A DNA stretch of 64,000 nucleotides from NCBI GenBank assembly GCA_034004945.1, contig JAVEVQ010000001.1, positions 62,001 to 126,000 of the forward strand, written 5' to 3'. This document shows positions 1-7,639 of this stretch, piece after piece (position 1 is the first letter of the stretch; each line of letters opens with the position of its first letter). Source of the stretch: Methyloversatilis sp034004945 (lineage in GTDB: Bacteria > Pseudomonadota > Gammaproteobacteria > Burkholderiales > Rhodocyclaceae). The translations under genes were made by a program, and so were the position numbers. A model generated the notes under the pieces. The model did not search any database and was not told the DNA's origin. It was given only the letters and a program-made list of their open reading frames with translations.

Positions 1-177
1 GCCGAGGAACACGCGCGCTTCGAGGCGATGAGCGAAAAGGATCTGGCGCGGGAGATCAAGAAGCTCGAGAAGGAAATGGTCGAGCACGCGAAGAATCTGG
101 AGTTCGAGAAGGCGGCCGAGGCCCGCGACCGGCTGTTCAAGCTGCGCAGCGGGGCCTTTGGCGCGGCGGCACACTGA
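1..177 (+). CDS. uvrB: Excinuclease ABC subunit B, C-terminal end (partial)
   Basis: Only the last 58 residues are present; the gene starts before the window. The fragment reads as a UVR domain, a short helical hairpin with the pattern LEFEKAAEARDRL near its end, which in UvrB contacts UvrC during nucleotide excision repair of bulky lesions. The frame is open from base 1 and stops at TGA 175-177. The assignment rests on this one domain, which UvrC also carries internally; a UVR domain at the extreme C-terminus followed by a short Ala-rich tail is the UvrB arrangement. A GC-rich hairpin follows directly. Confidence 0.82.
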   Translation, partial: AEEHARFEAMSEKDLAREIKKLEKEMVEHAKNLEFEKAAEARDRLFKLRSGAFGAAAH

Positions 178-179
178 CG

Positions 180-209
180 GCGGCCCGGCTCCCGGTACCG
201 CCGGGCCGC
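180..209 (+). terminator. GC-rich hairpin after uvrB
   Basis: Ten-base perfect stem GCGGCCCGGC (180-189) and GCCGGGCCGC (200-209) around a 10-base loop, three bases after the uvrB stop. There is no clear T-run after it, so it may be an inefficient intrinsic terminator or an mRNA-stabilising 3' hairpin. Confidence 0.5.
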
Positions 210-358
210 TGTCGTCCAGCGTCACGTCTTACCCGGGCGGTGACGGCGCCCAGCGACCCGTCCGGCACGCGGCGCGAACCCGGGGCGCCGATCATGGTCG
301 ACCCGATGACACGCGCCCGGTACCGGTGCCGGCAAACGATATCCAACCCTCCCGCACA

Positions 359-2455
359 ATGTCCTTCATCCATCATCTCTGCTGTCTGATTGCGCTGTGC
401 ATCGCTGCACCTGCGCTGCATGCCGCGCGCAGCGAAGCTCAGGTCAGCCCGCGCGCAACCGTTACGCTGCTGTCGGCGACCGATGCCGCGGCACCCGGGC
501 AGACGCTCGACCTGGGTCTGCACTTCCGTTTTCAGCCGGGCTGGCACATCTACTGGATGAATCCGGGCGACGCCGGCCAGCCGCCACGCATCGAGGTGTT
601 CGCGCCCGCCGGCAGCGCGCTCGGCGAAGTCAACTGGCCGGCGCCGGAACGTCATGTCGATGGTCCTATCACCACCTTCGTCCATCAGGGTGAGGTGCTG
701 CTGCCCTTCACGGTGACGCTGCCGCCCACCCACGAGGGCGCGGTCGCGCTGTCGGCGAAGGTGAGCTGGCTGGTGTGCAAGGACATCTGCATCCCGGAAG
801 AGGGTGTGTTCAGACTGGAGCTGCCTGCCGGTTCGCGGCAGGGCAGCGCCGATGCGCCGCTGTTCGACGCCGCGCGCGCGGCCGCGCCGACGCGCAGCGA
901 CTGGCGTGCGACGGTCGATGCACAGGGTGTGCTGACGCTGGAGGGGGCGGGCGCCGGCACCCTGCAGGCGGCCGACTTCTTCCCGGCCGACTGGGGGCGC
1001 ATCGAGCACGGCGCCGCCCAGACCTTGAGCACCGCAGACGACACCGCGCGCATCGCGCTGAAGCCGGGCCCGGACTTCGATCCGGCGAAGGCGATCGAGG
1101 GCGTGCTGCGCGCACGCGGTGCTGACGGCATCGAGCGGGTGTTCTGGGTGGCAACGCCGGGCGAGGCGCCGGTGCGCACCTCGGCCCTGAGCCTCGCGGC
1201 GGCCGATGCGTTGCCGCCCGTGACACTCCAGAGCCCGGTCGCTGCAGCCGCCGACGACGGTCTGCTGTGGCCGCTGCTGTTCGCCTTCGCCGGCGGCCTG
1301 CTGCTGAACCTGATGCCCTGCGTGTTCCCGGTGCTGGCGATCAAGGCGCTGTCGTTCGCGAAGATGGGGGGGGACCGCCGGGCTGCCGTGCGCCTGCAGT
1401 CGCTTGCCTACTGCGCCGGCGTGGTCGCCAGCTTCCTGCTGCTGGCCGCACTGCTGCTCGCCTTGCGCGCCGCCGGCACCCAGGCCGGGTGGGGCTTCCA
1501 GTTCCAGTCGCCGCTGTTCGTCGCCGCCATGGCCACCTTGCTGTTCGGCATCGGGCTGAACCTGTCCGGCGTGTTCGACGTCGGCGCCCGGCTGGCGTCA
1601 GCCGGCGAATCCCTGGCTTCGCGCGGCGGACTGGCCGGCAGCTTCTTCACCGGCGTGCTGGCAGTGGTGGTCGCCACTCCCTGTACCGCGCCCTTCATGG
1701 GCGGCGCGATCGCGGCGGCGCTGGGGGCACCGGCGCCGGTGACGGTGGGCATCTTCGTCGCGCTCGGACTGGGCATGGCCTTGCCCTATCTGCTGTTCGC
1801 CTTCTTTCCGGCGGTGGCCGCGCACATGCCCCGACCGGGGGCGTGGATGGAGAGGTTGAAGCAGGCGCTGGCCTTCCCGATGTACGGCGCCGCGGCCTGG
1901 CTGGTGTGGGTGCTGAGCCAGCAGAGCGGGGCCGATGGCGTGCTGCACGTGCTGGTCGCACTGCTGCTGGTCGCGCTGGCCGCCTGGCTGTTCGGAGTGG
2001 CGCAGCGCGGTGCCGCGCGCGCCTGGAACTGGCGCGGTGCGGCGGCACTGGCACTGCTGGCCGGCCTGCTGGCCCTCGGTCGCACGCCGGAACCGGCGAC
2101 GACGACGCCTGTCGCGCAGACAGCCGAAGGTGCCTACTCTGCACAGCGGCTGGCCGATCTGCGCGCTGCCGGCACACCGGTGTTCGTGAACATGACCGCC
2201 GCCTGGTGCGTCACCTGCCTGATGAACGAAAAGGTGGCGCTGTCGACCGATACCGTGCAGCGCGCCTTCGCTGACCGGGGCGTCGTCTACCTGAAGGGCG
2301 ACTGGACGCGCGCCGACCCCGACATCACCCGTTTCCTGCAGTCGCACGGTCGCGACGGCGTGCCGCTCTACGTGTATTACGCGCCCGGCCGGGAGGGCGT
2401 CGTGCTGCCGCAGATCCTGACGCCGCAGATCGTGCTCGATCACATCGCTTCATGA
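359..2455 (+). CDS. Protein-disulfide reductase, DsbD/ScsB type
   Basis: A 698-residue three-module membrane protein that moves reducing power from cytoplasmic thioredoxin to the periplasm. A signal peptide (about 1-22, ending AAPALHA) leads into a periplasmic N-domain with a cysteine pair near 140 and 144 (VCKDIC). A CcdA-like membrane core of about eight helices follows, with its cysteines in NLMPCVFP (321) and ATPCTAP (442). The C-terminal thioredoxin-like domain has a CVTC centre at 617-620. An open frame extends upstream to 158, but that extension is Arg/Pro-rich and precedes the signal peptide, so ATG 359 is chosen. The next gene, a secreted redoxin, starts 13 bases after the stop and is a plausible electron acceptor. 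The N-domain looks closer to ScsB than to E. coli DsbD; the subfamily is inferred. Confidence 0.87.
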   Translation: MSFIHHLCCLIALCIAAPALHAARSEAQVSPRATVTLLSATDAAAPGQTLDLGLHFRFQPGWHIYWMNPGDAGQPPRIEVFAPAGSALGEVNWPAPERHVDGPITTFVHQGEVLLPFTVTLPPTHEGAVALSAKVSWLVCKDICIPEEGVFRLELPAGSRQGSADAPLFDAARAAAPTRSDWRATVDAQGVLTLEGAGAGTLQAADFFPADWGRIEHGAAQTLSTADDTARIALKPGPDFDPAKAIEGVLRARGADGIERVFWVATPGEAPVRTSALSLAAADALPPVTLQSPVAAAADDGLLWPLLFAFAGGLLLNLMPCVFPVLAIKALSFAKMGGDRRAAVRLQSLAYCAGVVASFLLLAALLLALRAAGTQAGWGFQFQSPLFVAAMATLLFGIGLNLSGVFDVGARLASAGESLASRGGLAGSFFTGVLAVVVATPCTAPFMGGAIAAALGAPAPVTVGIFVALGLGMALPYLLFAFFPAVAAHMPRPGAWMERLKQALAFPMYGAAAWLVWVLSQQSGADGVLHVLVALLLVALAAWLFGVAQRGAARAWNWRGAAALALLAGLLALGRTPEPATTTPVAQTAEGAYSAQRLADLRAAGTPVFVNMTAAWCVTCLMNEKVALSTDTVQRAFADRGVVYLKGDWTRADPDITRFLQSHGRDGVPLYVYYAPGREGVVLPQILTPQIVLDHIAS

Positions 2456-2468
2456 GGAGACCTCGTCG

Positions 2469-3080
2469 ATGATCATCAAAGCCATTCTTCGTTCAGGCCT
2501 GCTGGCCAGCACGCTGCTCGCCGCCGCCGTCCATGCCGCGCCGCGTATCGGCGAGCCGGCGCCGGCCTTCTCCGCCGTCGATTCCAACGGCCGGACGGTG
2601 AAACTGTCCGATTTCGCCGGCCGGACGGTGGTGATGGAATGGACCAATCATGGCTGCCCCTACGTGCAGAAGTGGTACGGCGGCGGCATGCAGGCGCTGC
2701 AGAAGGACGCCACCGGCAAGGGGGCGGTGTGGCTCACCGTGCTCAGTTCGGCACCGGGCACCCAGGGCCACGTCGACGGCCCGACGGCCAACCGCATGAT
2801 GAAGGAGCAGGGCGCGGCGCCGACCCACTACCTGCTGGACTACGAAGGCAAGGTCGGTCGCGCCTACGCGGCACAGGTAACGCCGCACATGTACGTCATC
2901 GCGCCGGACGGCCGGCTCGCCTATATGGGCGGCATCGACAGCATCGCGTCGACCGACGTGAGCGACATTCCGAAGGCGGAGCCGCTGACGCGGCTCGCGA
3001 TCGATGCGGTACTGGCGGGAAAACCGGTCGACAAGGCGCAGACGCGGCCCTACGGCTGCTCGGTGAAGTACGCGAACTGA
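2469..3080 (+). CDS. Secreted redoxin (AhpC/TSA-like thioredoxin-fold protein)
   Basis: 203 residues with a signal peptide (1-24, ending AAAVHAAP) and a redoxin fold: IGEPAPAFSAVDSNG at the start, then a strand and TNHGCPYVQKWY around residue 61. The second cysteine of a CXXC is replaced by valine (CPYV), as in peroxiredoxin-like members with one peroxidatic-type cysteine. Another cysteine lies near the C-terminus (YGCSVKY). Start ATG 2469 has a good Shine-Dalgarno (GAGGAG, 2455-2460). It lies 13 bases after the DsbD-like gene and is probably co-transcribed, so it likely acts in the periplasm as a thiol reductase or peroxidase recharged by that protein. Substrate unknown. Confidence 0.78.
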   Translation: MIIKAILRSGLLASTLLAAAVHAAPRIGEPAPAFSAVDSNGRTVKLSDFAGRTVVMEWTNHGCPYVQKWYGGGMQALQKDATGKGAVWLTVLSSAPGTQGHVDGPTANRMMKEQGAAPTHYLLDYEGKVGRAYAAQVTPHMYVIAPDGRLAYMGGIDSIASTDVSDIPKAEPLTRLAIDAVLAGKPVDKAQTRPYGCSVKYAN

Positions 3081-3131
3081 GGGAGATGGGTCGCCCGATA
3101 CATGCCTTGCACCGGCCGGCCCAACGCGTAC

Positions 3132-4049
3132 TCAGGCGCTGACGCTACCGGTGCCCGGGTGGTTCGCGGCGTGCATCCGGTTTTGCGCCTTGACCAGACG
3201 TTCCATCGTGCGCAGGTCCTTGCGGTCCAGTTTCATCGCACCGCGCACCCACTCGCGCGTCACGTCTTCCAGTTCCTGATAGGTCAGGCGCACGTAGGCG
3301 TGCATCTTGGCGCGCTGGAAGGCGCGGAAGCCCTTGAGCTGGGACGCCATCGAACGCATGACGTCGCGCGCCACCCATTCGCCGCGGCCCGGCTCGGCCA
3401 AGTGATCGACCAGACCCAGTTCGTGCATCTTCTCGGCCGGCAGCACCCTGGCGTTCAGGATCAGGTCTTCCGCCACGCGCGGACCCGCCTTGCGCGCGAC
3501 CAGACTGTAGGCGCCCATACCCGGGAACAGGTTGAACATCATTTCCGGGAAGCCCAGCTTGGCACCGCGTTCGGCGATCACCACGTGGCAGGATAGCGCC
3601 GCCTCGAAACCGCCGCCCAGCGCGTCGCCCTGAACCACCGCCATTGACACCGCGTCGGCGTGCAGACCGGCGACGTTGTTGTTGATGGCGCGGATGCAGG
3701 CCTCGGCGTAGCGCATCAGTCCGGCCTCGTCGCCCGCCTCGACCAGCTTCTGGAACAGGTCGAGATCGCCGCCAAGGTTATAGACGCCGGGTACGCCGGA
3801 GCAGTTGAGGAAGAAATCGACCGTGCCGGGCGCCAGCTCCACTTCCTGCTGCTGCGCCACGACGTCCGCCAGCAACTCCGGCGTGAAGCACGGGCGTCCG
3901 GTTGGATGGGCGTACATCCACAAGGCGCGGGTTTCCGCCTCGTAGCGCGAAGTCAGAATGGGTGTGGACAGCAGGCGTGGCGCATTGGCGGCCATGCCGG
4001 CCATCGGTACCGTGTGCAGATGCGCACGGGTTCGATCAATGATCTGCAT
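3132..4049 (-). CDS. rpfF: RpfF-like DSF synthase (crotonase superfamily)
   Basis: 305 residues resembling RpfF, which makes cis-2-unsaturated fatty acid signals (diffusible signal factor) from acyl-ACP by combined thioesterase and dehydratase activity. RpfF-type blocks are visible: FFLNCSGVPGVYNLGGDLDLF, then GDALGGGFEAALSCHVVIAE and FPEMMFNLFPGMGAYSL. The two glutamates of the RpfF active site are present at 149 (GGFEAAL) and 169 (FPEM), with the same 20-residue spacing as in characterised RpfF. ATG 4049 is preceded by GGAGG at six bases; the frame runs back to 4139 without better support. No rpfC, rpfG or rpfR sensor lies beside it. An ordinary enoyl-CoA hydratase is less likely because of the RpfF-specific N-terminal half. 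Confidence 0.85.
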   Translation of the reverse strand: MQIIDRTRAHLHTVPMAGMAANAPRLLSTPILTSRYEAETRALWMYAHPTGRPCFTPELLADVVAQQQEVELAPGTVDFFLNCSGVPGVYNLGGDLDLFQKLVEAGDEAGLMRYAEACIRAINNNVAGLHADAVSMAVVQGDALGGGFEAALSCHVVIAERGAKLGFPEMMFNLFPGMGAYSLVARKAGPRVAEDLILNARVLPAEKMHELGLVDHLAEPGRGEWVARDVMRSMASQLKGFRAFQRAKMHAYVRLTYQELEDVTREWVRGAMKLDRKDLRTMERLVKAQNRMHAANHPGTGSVSA

Positions 4050-4206
4050 TGCACGCCTCCATACGAAATACATCGCGGGCAGGCGCGGCAGCGTCGATAC
4101 TCTTTCCGGAGCGATACGGCAGGTGCCGTCCTGCTCCATGGCGCGGGGTCAACAGATCCATTTCAGCCTCCGTCGGCATGTCCGACTTTAAGCATGCTGA
4201 AAACAA

Positions 4207-4222
4207 TCGCCTCTTGAGGCGA
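4207..4222. promoter_or_regulatory. Perfect 16-base palindrome
   Basis: TCGCCTCTTGAGGCGA is a 7-base inverted repeat with a 2-base centre, upstream of both rpfF (reverse) and the gspE-like gene (forward). It may be an operator or form a small hairpin together with the terminator that follows eight bases later. Function not known. Confidence 0.4.
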
Positions 4223-4229
4223 ATTGGAG

Positions 4230-4252
4230 AGGCAGTTTTCCTGCCTTTTTTT
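4230..4252 (+). terminator. Intrinsic-terminator-like hairpin with T-run
   Basis: Stem AGGCAG (4230-4235) and CTGCCT (4241-4246), loop TTTTC, followed by seven Ts. It terminates transcription moving rightwards, yet no forward gene lies just upstream. It may therefore end a short non-coding transcript or act in a leader. Confidence 0.5.
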
Positions 4253-4586
4253 CCTGCTGTCTGGTGCACGAATCCAGACAGAGTCTGACCCTGTAAGTGC
4301 ATGTTACGACAAGGCGGAACAGTTTTGCTTGAAAATTTGATTGCACCCTGCAGCGGGCCACTGGGCGACCCGCGCAGGGTGTCGTGCACCTCGTCGGAAC
4401 GGCTCTGGCCGTGGCTGCCGGCCGCCTTGTCTGACGACGGTACCCGGTGATGCGGTGCACGATCCGCCGTCGTCGGCCTGCCGTCGGTCGACGCCCGCTC
4501 GGCTATAGTCGGGCGAACAGGATGGCGTGTCCGTACCCGGCGCCGGCCGGGCGCAGAGCGTGCGGACCCGATCCACGGAGACATTG

Positions 4587-6377
4587 ATGAAACAGGCTTC
4601 GTCCGGCAAGGACACACGGGAACACAAGGTCACGCTGCAGGAACTGGTGGAGGGCATGGTGGCCGACGGCCTGCTCGGCGAGTCGGTGGCGCGCGTGTTC
4701 CTGCACGACCGCCGCTACTGGCGGGGCGGTGATCACCCGCTGGTGGTGCTGGCCGGCCAGAAGTGGAAATCGCTGCACCCGCCGCACCGGGTGCTCAATC
4801 TCGATGCGCTGACCGAGTGGATGGCCGGCTGGAGCGACCACGACTACTACCACATCGATCCGCTGAAGGTCGATTTCGCGGCGGTGACCGAGGTGGTGTC
4901 GAGCGCTTACGCCAACCGCTTCCGCATCCTGCCGGTGCAGGCGTCGGCGCGCGAGGTGGTGATCGCCACGGCCGAACCTTTCATGACCGAATGGGAAAAG
5001 GAGCTGGCGCCGATACTGCGCCGCCCCATCCGTCGCGTCATCGCCAATCCGGACGACATCGCCCGCTACGTGGTCGAGTTCTACAGCCTGGCCAAGTCGG
5101 TCAAGGGCGCGGCCAAGCGGGGCGACGTCAGCGGCGCCGGCGCCTCGAACTTCGAGCAGCTGGTCGAGCTGGGGCGCAGCAACCGGCCGCTCGACGCCAA
5201 CGACCAGCACATCGTCACCATCGTCGACTGGCTGTGGCAATACGCCTTCGAGCAGCGCGCCAGCGACATCCACATCGAGCCGCGCCGCGATTTCGGTGTC
5301 GTGCGCTTCCGCATCGACGGCGTGCTCCATCAGGTCTACCAGATTCCGATGCCGGTGCTGGGCGCGATGACCTCACGCATCAAGATACTGGGCCGCATGG
5401 ACGTGGTGGAGAAGCGCCGGCCGCAGGACGGGCGGATCAAGACGCGCGCCCCTGACGGCCAGGAGATCGAACTGCGGCTGTCCACGCTGCCCACAGCCTT
5501 CGGCGAGAAGCTGGTGATGCGTGTTTTCGACCCGGAAGTGCTGGTACGCGACTTCCGCGATCTCGGCTTTTCCGACGAGGACGCGCGGCGCTGGAAGCAG
5601 ATGACCACGCAGCCGAACGGCATCGTGCTGGTGACCGGCCCGACCGGCTCCGGCAAGACCACCACGCTGTATTCGACGCTGAAGAACCTCGCCACACCCG
5701 AGGTCAATGTCTGCACGCTGGAAGACCCGATCGAAATGATCGAGCCTGCCTTCAACCAGGTGCAGGTGTCGCCGGACATCGGCGTCACCTTTTCGGCCGG
5801 CATCCGCTCATTGATGCGGCAGGACCCGGACATCATCATGGTGGGCGAGATCCGTGACCTCGAAACCGCCGAAATGGCGATCCAGGCGGCGCTGACCGGT
5901 CACCTCGTGCTGTCCACGCTGCACACGAACGACGCACCATCGACCATCACCCGCCTGCTCGACCTCGGCGTGCCCAGCTATCTGCTGAACGCCACCGTAC
6001 TCGGCGTGATGGCACAGCGGCTGGTGCGCACGCTGTGCCCGCACTGCCGCAAGCCGGCGTCGCCGCAGGACACCGATCCGCAGGCGTGGAAGGATCTGGT
6101 GGCACCGTGGAAGGCCACCCGGCCGGAACGCTTCACCCAGGCCGTGGGCTGCCTGGACTGTCGCATGACCGGTTACTCGGGCCGCATCGGCATCTACGAA
6201 ATCCTGCTGATGTCACCGGAAATCAAGACGCTGGTGTCGACCGGTGCGGACATCGGTGCGCTACGCGATCAGGCCTATCGCGAGGGCATGTACCCGCTGC
6301 GTGTGTCCGGTGCGCTGAAGATCGCGCAGGGTGTGACGACGATGGAAGAGGTGATGAAGGTGGCACCGCCGGCCTGA
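4587..6377 (+). CDS. GspE/PilB-family secretion ATPase (orphan)
   Basis: 596 residues. An N-terminal GspE-N-like domain (about 60-170) is followed by the hexameric type II secretion/type IV pilus ATPase domain: IRIDGVLHQVY-like N2 region, Walker A GPTGSGKTTTLY near 351, Asp box and Walker B RQDPDIIMVGEIRD near 412, and a His box GHLVLSTLHTN. A tetracysteine zinc element (CPHC and CLDC) lies in the C-terminal part. It powers pseudopilus or pilus assembly at the inner membrane. ATG 4587 has GGAG at six bases; an upstream in-frame ATG at 4527 lacks a ribosome site. It stands alone, away from the main gsp cluster near 30.3 kb, which has its own GspE. It may serve the pseudopilins at 14.3 kb; that is inference. 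Confidence 0.9.
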   Translation: MKQASSGKDTREHKVTLQELVEGMVADGLLGESVARVFLHDRRYWRGGDHPLVVLAGQKWKSLHPPHRVLNLDALTEWMAGWSDHDYYHIDPLKVDFAAVTEVVSSAYANRFRILPVQASAREVVIATAEPFMTEWEKELAPILRRPIRRVIANPDDIARYVVEFYSLAKSVKGAAKRGDVSGAGASNFEQLVELGRSNRPLDANDQHIVTIVDWLWQYAFEQRASDIHIEPRRDFGVVRFRIDGVLHQVYQIPMPVLGAMTSRIKILGRMDVVEKRRPQDGRIKTRAPDGQEIELRLSTLPTAFGEKLVMRVFDPEVLVRDFRDLGFSDEDARRWKQMTTQPNGIVLVTGPTGSGKTTTLYSTLKNLATPEVNVCTLEDPIEMIEPAFNQVQVSPDIGVTFSAGIRSLMRQDPDIIMVGEIRDLETAEMAIQAALTGHLVLSTLHTNDAPSTITRLLDLGVPSYLLNATVLGVMAQRLVRTLCPHCRKPASPQDTDPQAWKDLVAPWKATRPERFTQAVGCLDCRMTGYSGRIGIYEILLMSPEIKTLVSTGADIGALRDQAYREGMYPLRVSGALKIAQGVTTMEEVMKVAPPA

Positions 6378-6391
6378 GCCGGCAGGGTGCA

Positions 6392-7054
6392 TCAATAGCC
6401 GGTGGACGGCGGCCAGCCGACGCCGGCGAACGGCGGCTTGCGCCCGACCAGCCCTTCGAGCAGCGTCAGTTCGGCGTCTGTGTGGTTGATCACGCTGGCG
6501 GCCGACATCATGTCGGCGCCGGGTCTGTCGCTGAGCCACATCGGCTTGTCGTGGTGCCGGGTGCGTACGGTTTCGCGCTGGTCCGGATCGTTGTTGCGCA
6601 CAACTTCCGCCTCGCCGTAGCACAGGCAGAAATAGGTCCGTTCCTCGGCCGCCTCGATGTAGCAGCCGGTACCGCGTATGCCTATCGTCGCCACCGGCGT
6701 GGCGATGCGTTTCTGGCCGCGGTCGAACACCGACAGCAGCTTGCCGGTGATCACCCGCATCAGGTCGGCGGCTACACCGCTGCCGAAAGCGACGTGCGAT
6801 TCGCCGCGCTGCAGGAAGGCGTCGCGGCCGAGCACATAGATCGCCTCGGCGCCCGGGCCGGTGCGTATTGTGTCGCCTGGCCGGATTTCCGCGTTGAAGC
6901 TCGCCGGCGCGCCATTGATGCTGACGTCGCCGCGGAAGCCACGCAGCCCGGTTCGGCTGTCACGGGCCAGCGCTTCGCGCACCAGCGCGTCGAAGGCCAA
7001 TGGGGCTGCGGCACCACCGGCAAGCAGGGTGGTCAGCAGGCGTCTTCGATCCAT
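6392..7054 (-). CDS. FecR-domain protein with Tat-type signal
   Basis: 220 residues. The N-terminus DRRRLLTTLLAGGAAAP is a twin-arginine-type signal, so export in folded form is likely. The middle part (about 55-130) matches the FecR domain, with the pattern IRPGDTIRTGPGAEAIYVLG, then VATIGIRGTGCYIE. The C-terminal third is not recognised. Here the FecR domain stands without a TonB-receptor or sigma-factor partner, so an iron-sensing role should not be assumed; soluble exported FecR-domain proteins of unknown role are common. GGAG lies eight bases before the ATG. It is the last gene of a reverse run after the MOSC gene (58-base gap). Confidence 0.75.
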   Translation of the reverse strand: MDRRRLLTTLLAGGAAAPLAFDALVREALARDSRTGLRGFRGDVSINGAPASFNAEIRPGDTIRTGPGAEAIYVLGRDAFLQRGESHVAFGSGVAADLMRVITGKLLSVFDRGQKRIATPVATIGIRGTGCYIEAAEERTYFCLCYGEAEVVRNNDPDQRETVRTRHHDKPMWLSDRPGADMMSAASVINHTDAELTLLEGLVGRKPPFAGVGWPPSTGY

Positions 7055-7112
7055 GTCGTTTTCTCCTTCTTCTGATGCAGCGATTATCGCGCGGGCGGAA
7101 GAACGGGCGCGT

Positions 7113-7595
7113 TCATTCGCTCTCGGGTATCACCGCATCGCCCTGGCGGATCAGACCACTGCGCAGCACGCGTGCGGTGATGCCGCCATGACCGCGCATC
7201 ACGTTGTAGCCGCCCTTGCCCAGATTGGTTTCCATCCGTGAGCATGGATCACAGGGACCGGTGTATTCCAGCAGCGCCTCGCCGACGCGGAAGCGTTTGC
7301 CCTTGAGTGCCAGCAGGTTCAGACCGCTGACCACGATATTGCGCCGGACCAGGCCGGGGTTGATCTCGCCAAGGCCGAGCAGATCGGCCACCGTCTGCAG
7401 GTGCTCGGCCTGGATCAGCGTGACCTGCCGCTTGCCGTCCGGACTGGCGTAGCGGTCACCTTCGAGGCCGAGCGATTCGATGGCCTGTACTGTGTCGACG
7501 ACGCGCAGCGGCTGCATCCGCGCCGGGCGTACGCCTATCCAGCTGACCCGTCCGGCGTGTGCGAAGGTGGAAGTGAGTGTCTGCAGGGTGTCCAT
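7113..7595 (-). CDS. MOSC domain-containing protein
   Basis: 160 residues covering essentially one MOSC domain, the C-terminal domain of molybdenum cofactor sulfurases. Visible features are GLEGDRYAS near 43, QVTLIQAEHL, then NIVVSGLNLLALKGKRFRVG and GPCDPCSRME near 115, which carries the conserved cysteine expected to bind sulfur or a metal-sulfur cluster. Small stand-alone MOSC proteins (YiiM/YuaD type) can reduce N-hydroxylated compounds with a molybdenum cofactor. It begins 44 bases after imuB on the same strand and may be read through from the SOS operon. The ribosome site is weak. Confidence 0.82.
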   Translation of the reverse strand: MDTLQTLTSTFAHAGRVSWIGVRPARMQPLRVVDTVQAIESLGLEGDRYASPDGKRQVTLIQAEHLQTVADLLGLGEINPGLVRRNIVVSGLNLLALKGKRFRVGEALLEYTGPCDPCSRMETNLGKGGYNVMRGHGGITARVLRSGLIRQGDAVIPESE

Positions 7596-7639
7596 GGTCG
7601 TCGTTTCATTGTGCGCAATGTGTCGGGACGGATGCTACT

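Larger units (their letters stand above)
4050..4586. other. Intergenic region between rpfF and the gspE-like gene
   Basis: A 537-base divergent intergenic region with no convincing gene; the short reading frames here are Arg/Ser-rich in all frames. It holds a 16-base perfect palindrome and an intrinsic-terminator-like hairpin (listed separately) followed by an AT-richer stretch around 4290-4345. Promoters for both flanking genes should lie here, but no strong -35/-10 pair stood out. Confidence 0.5.
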
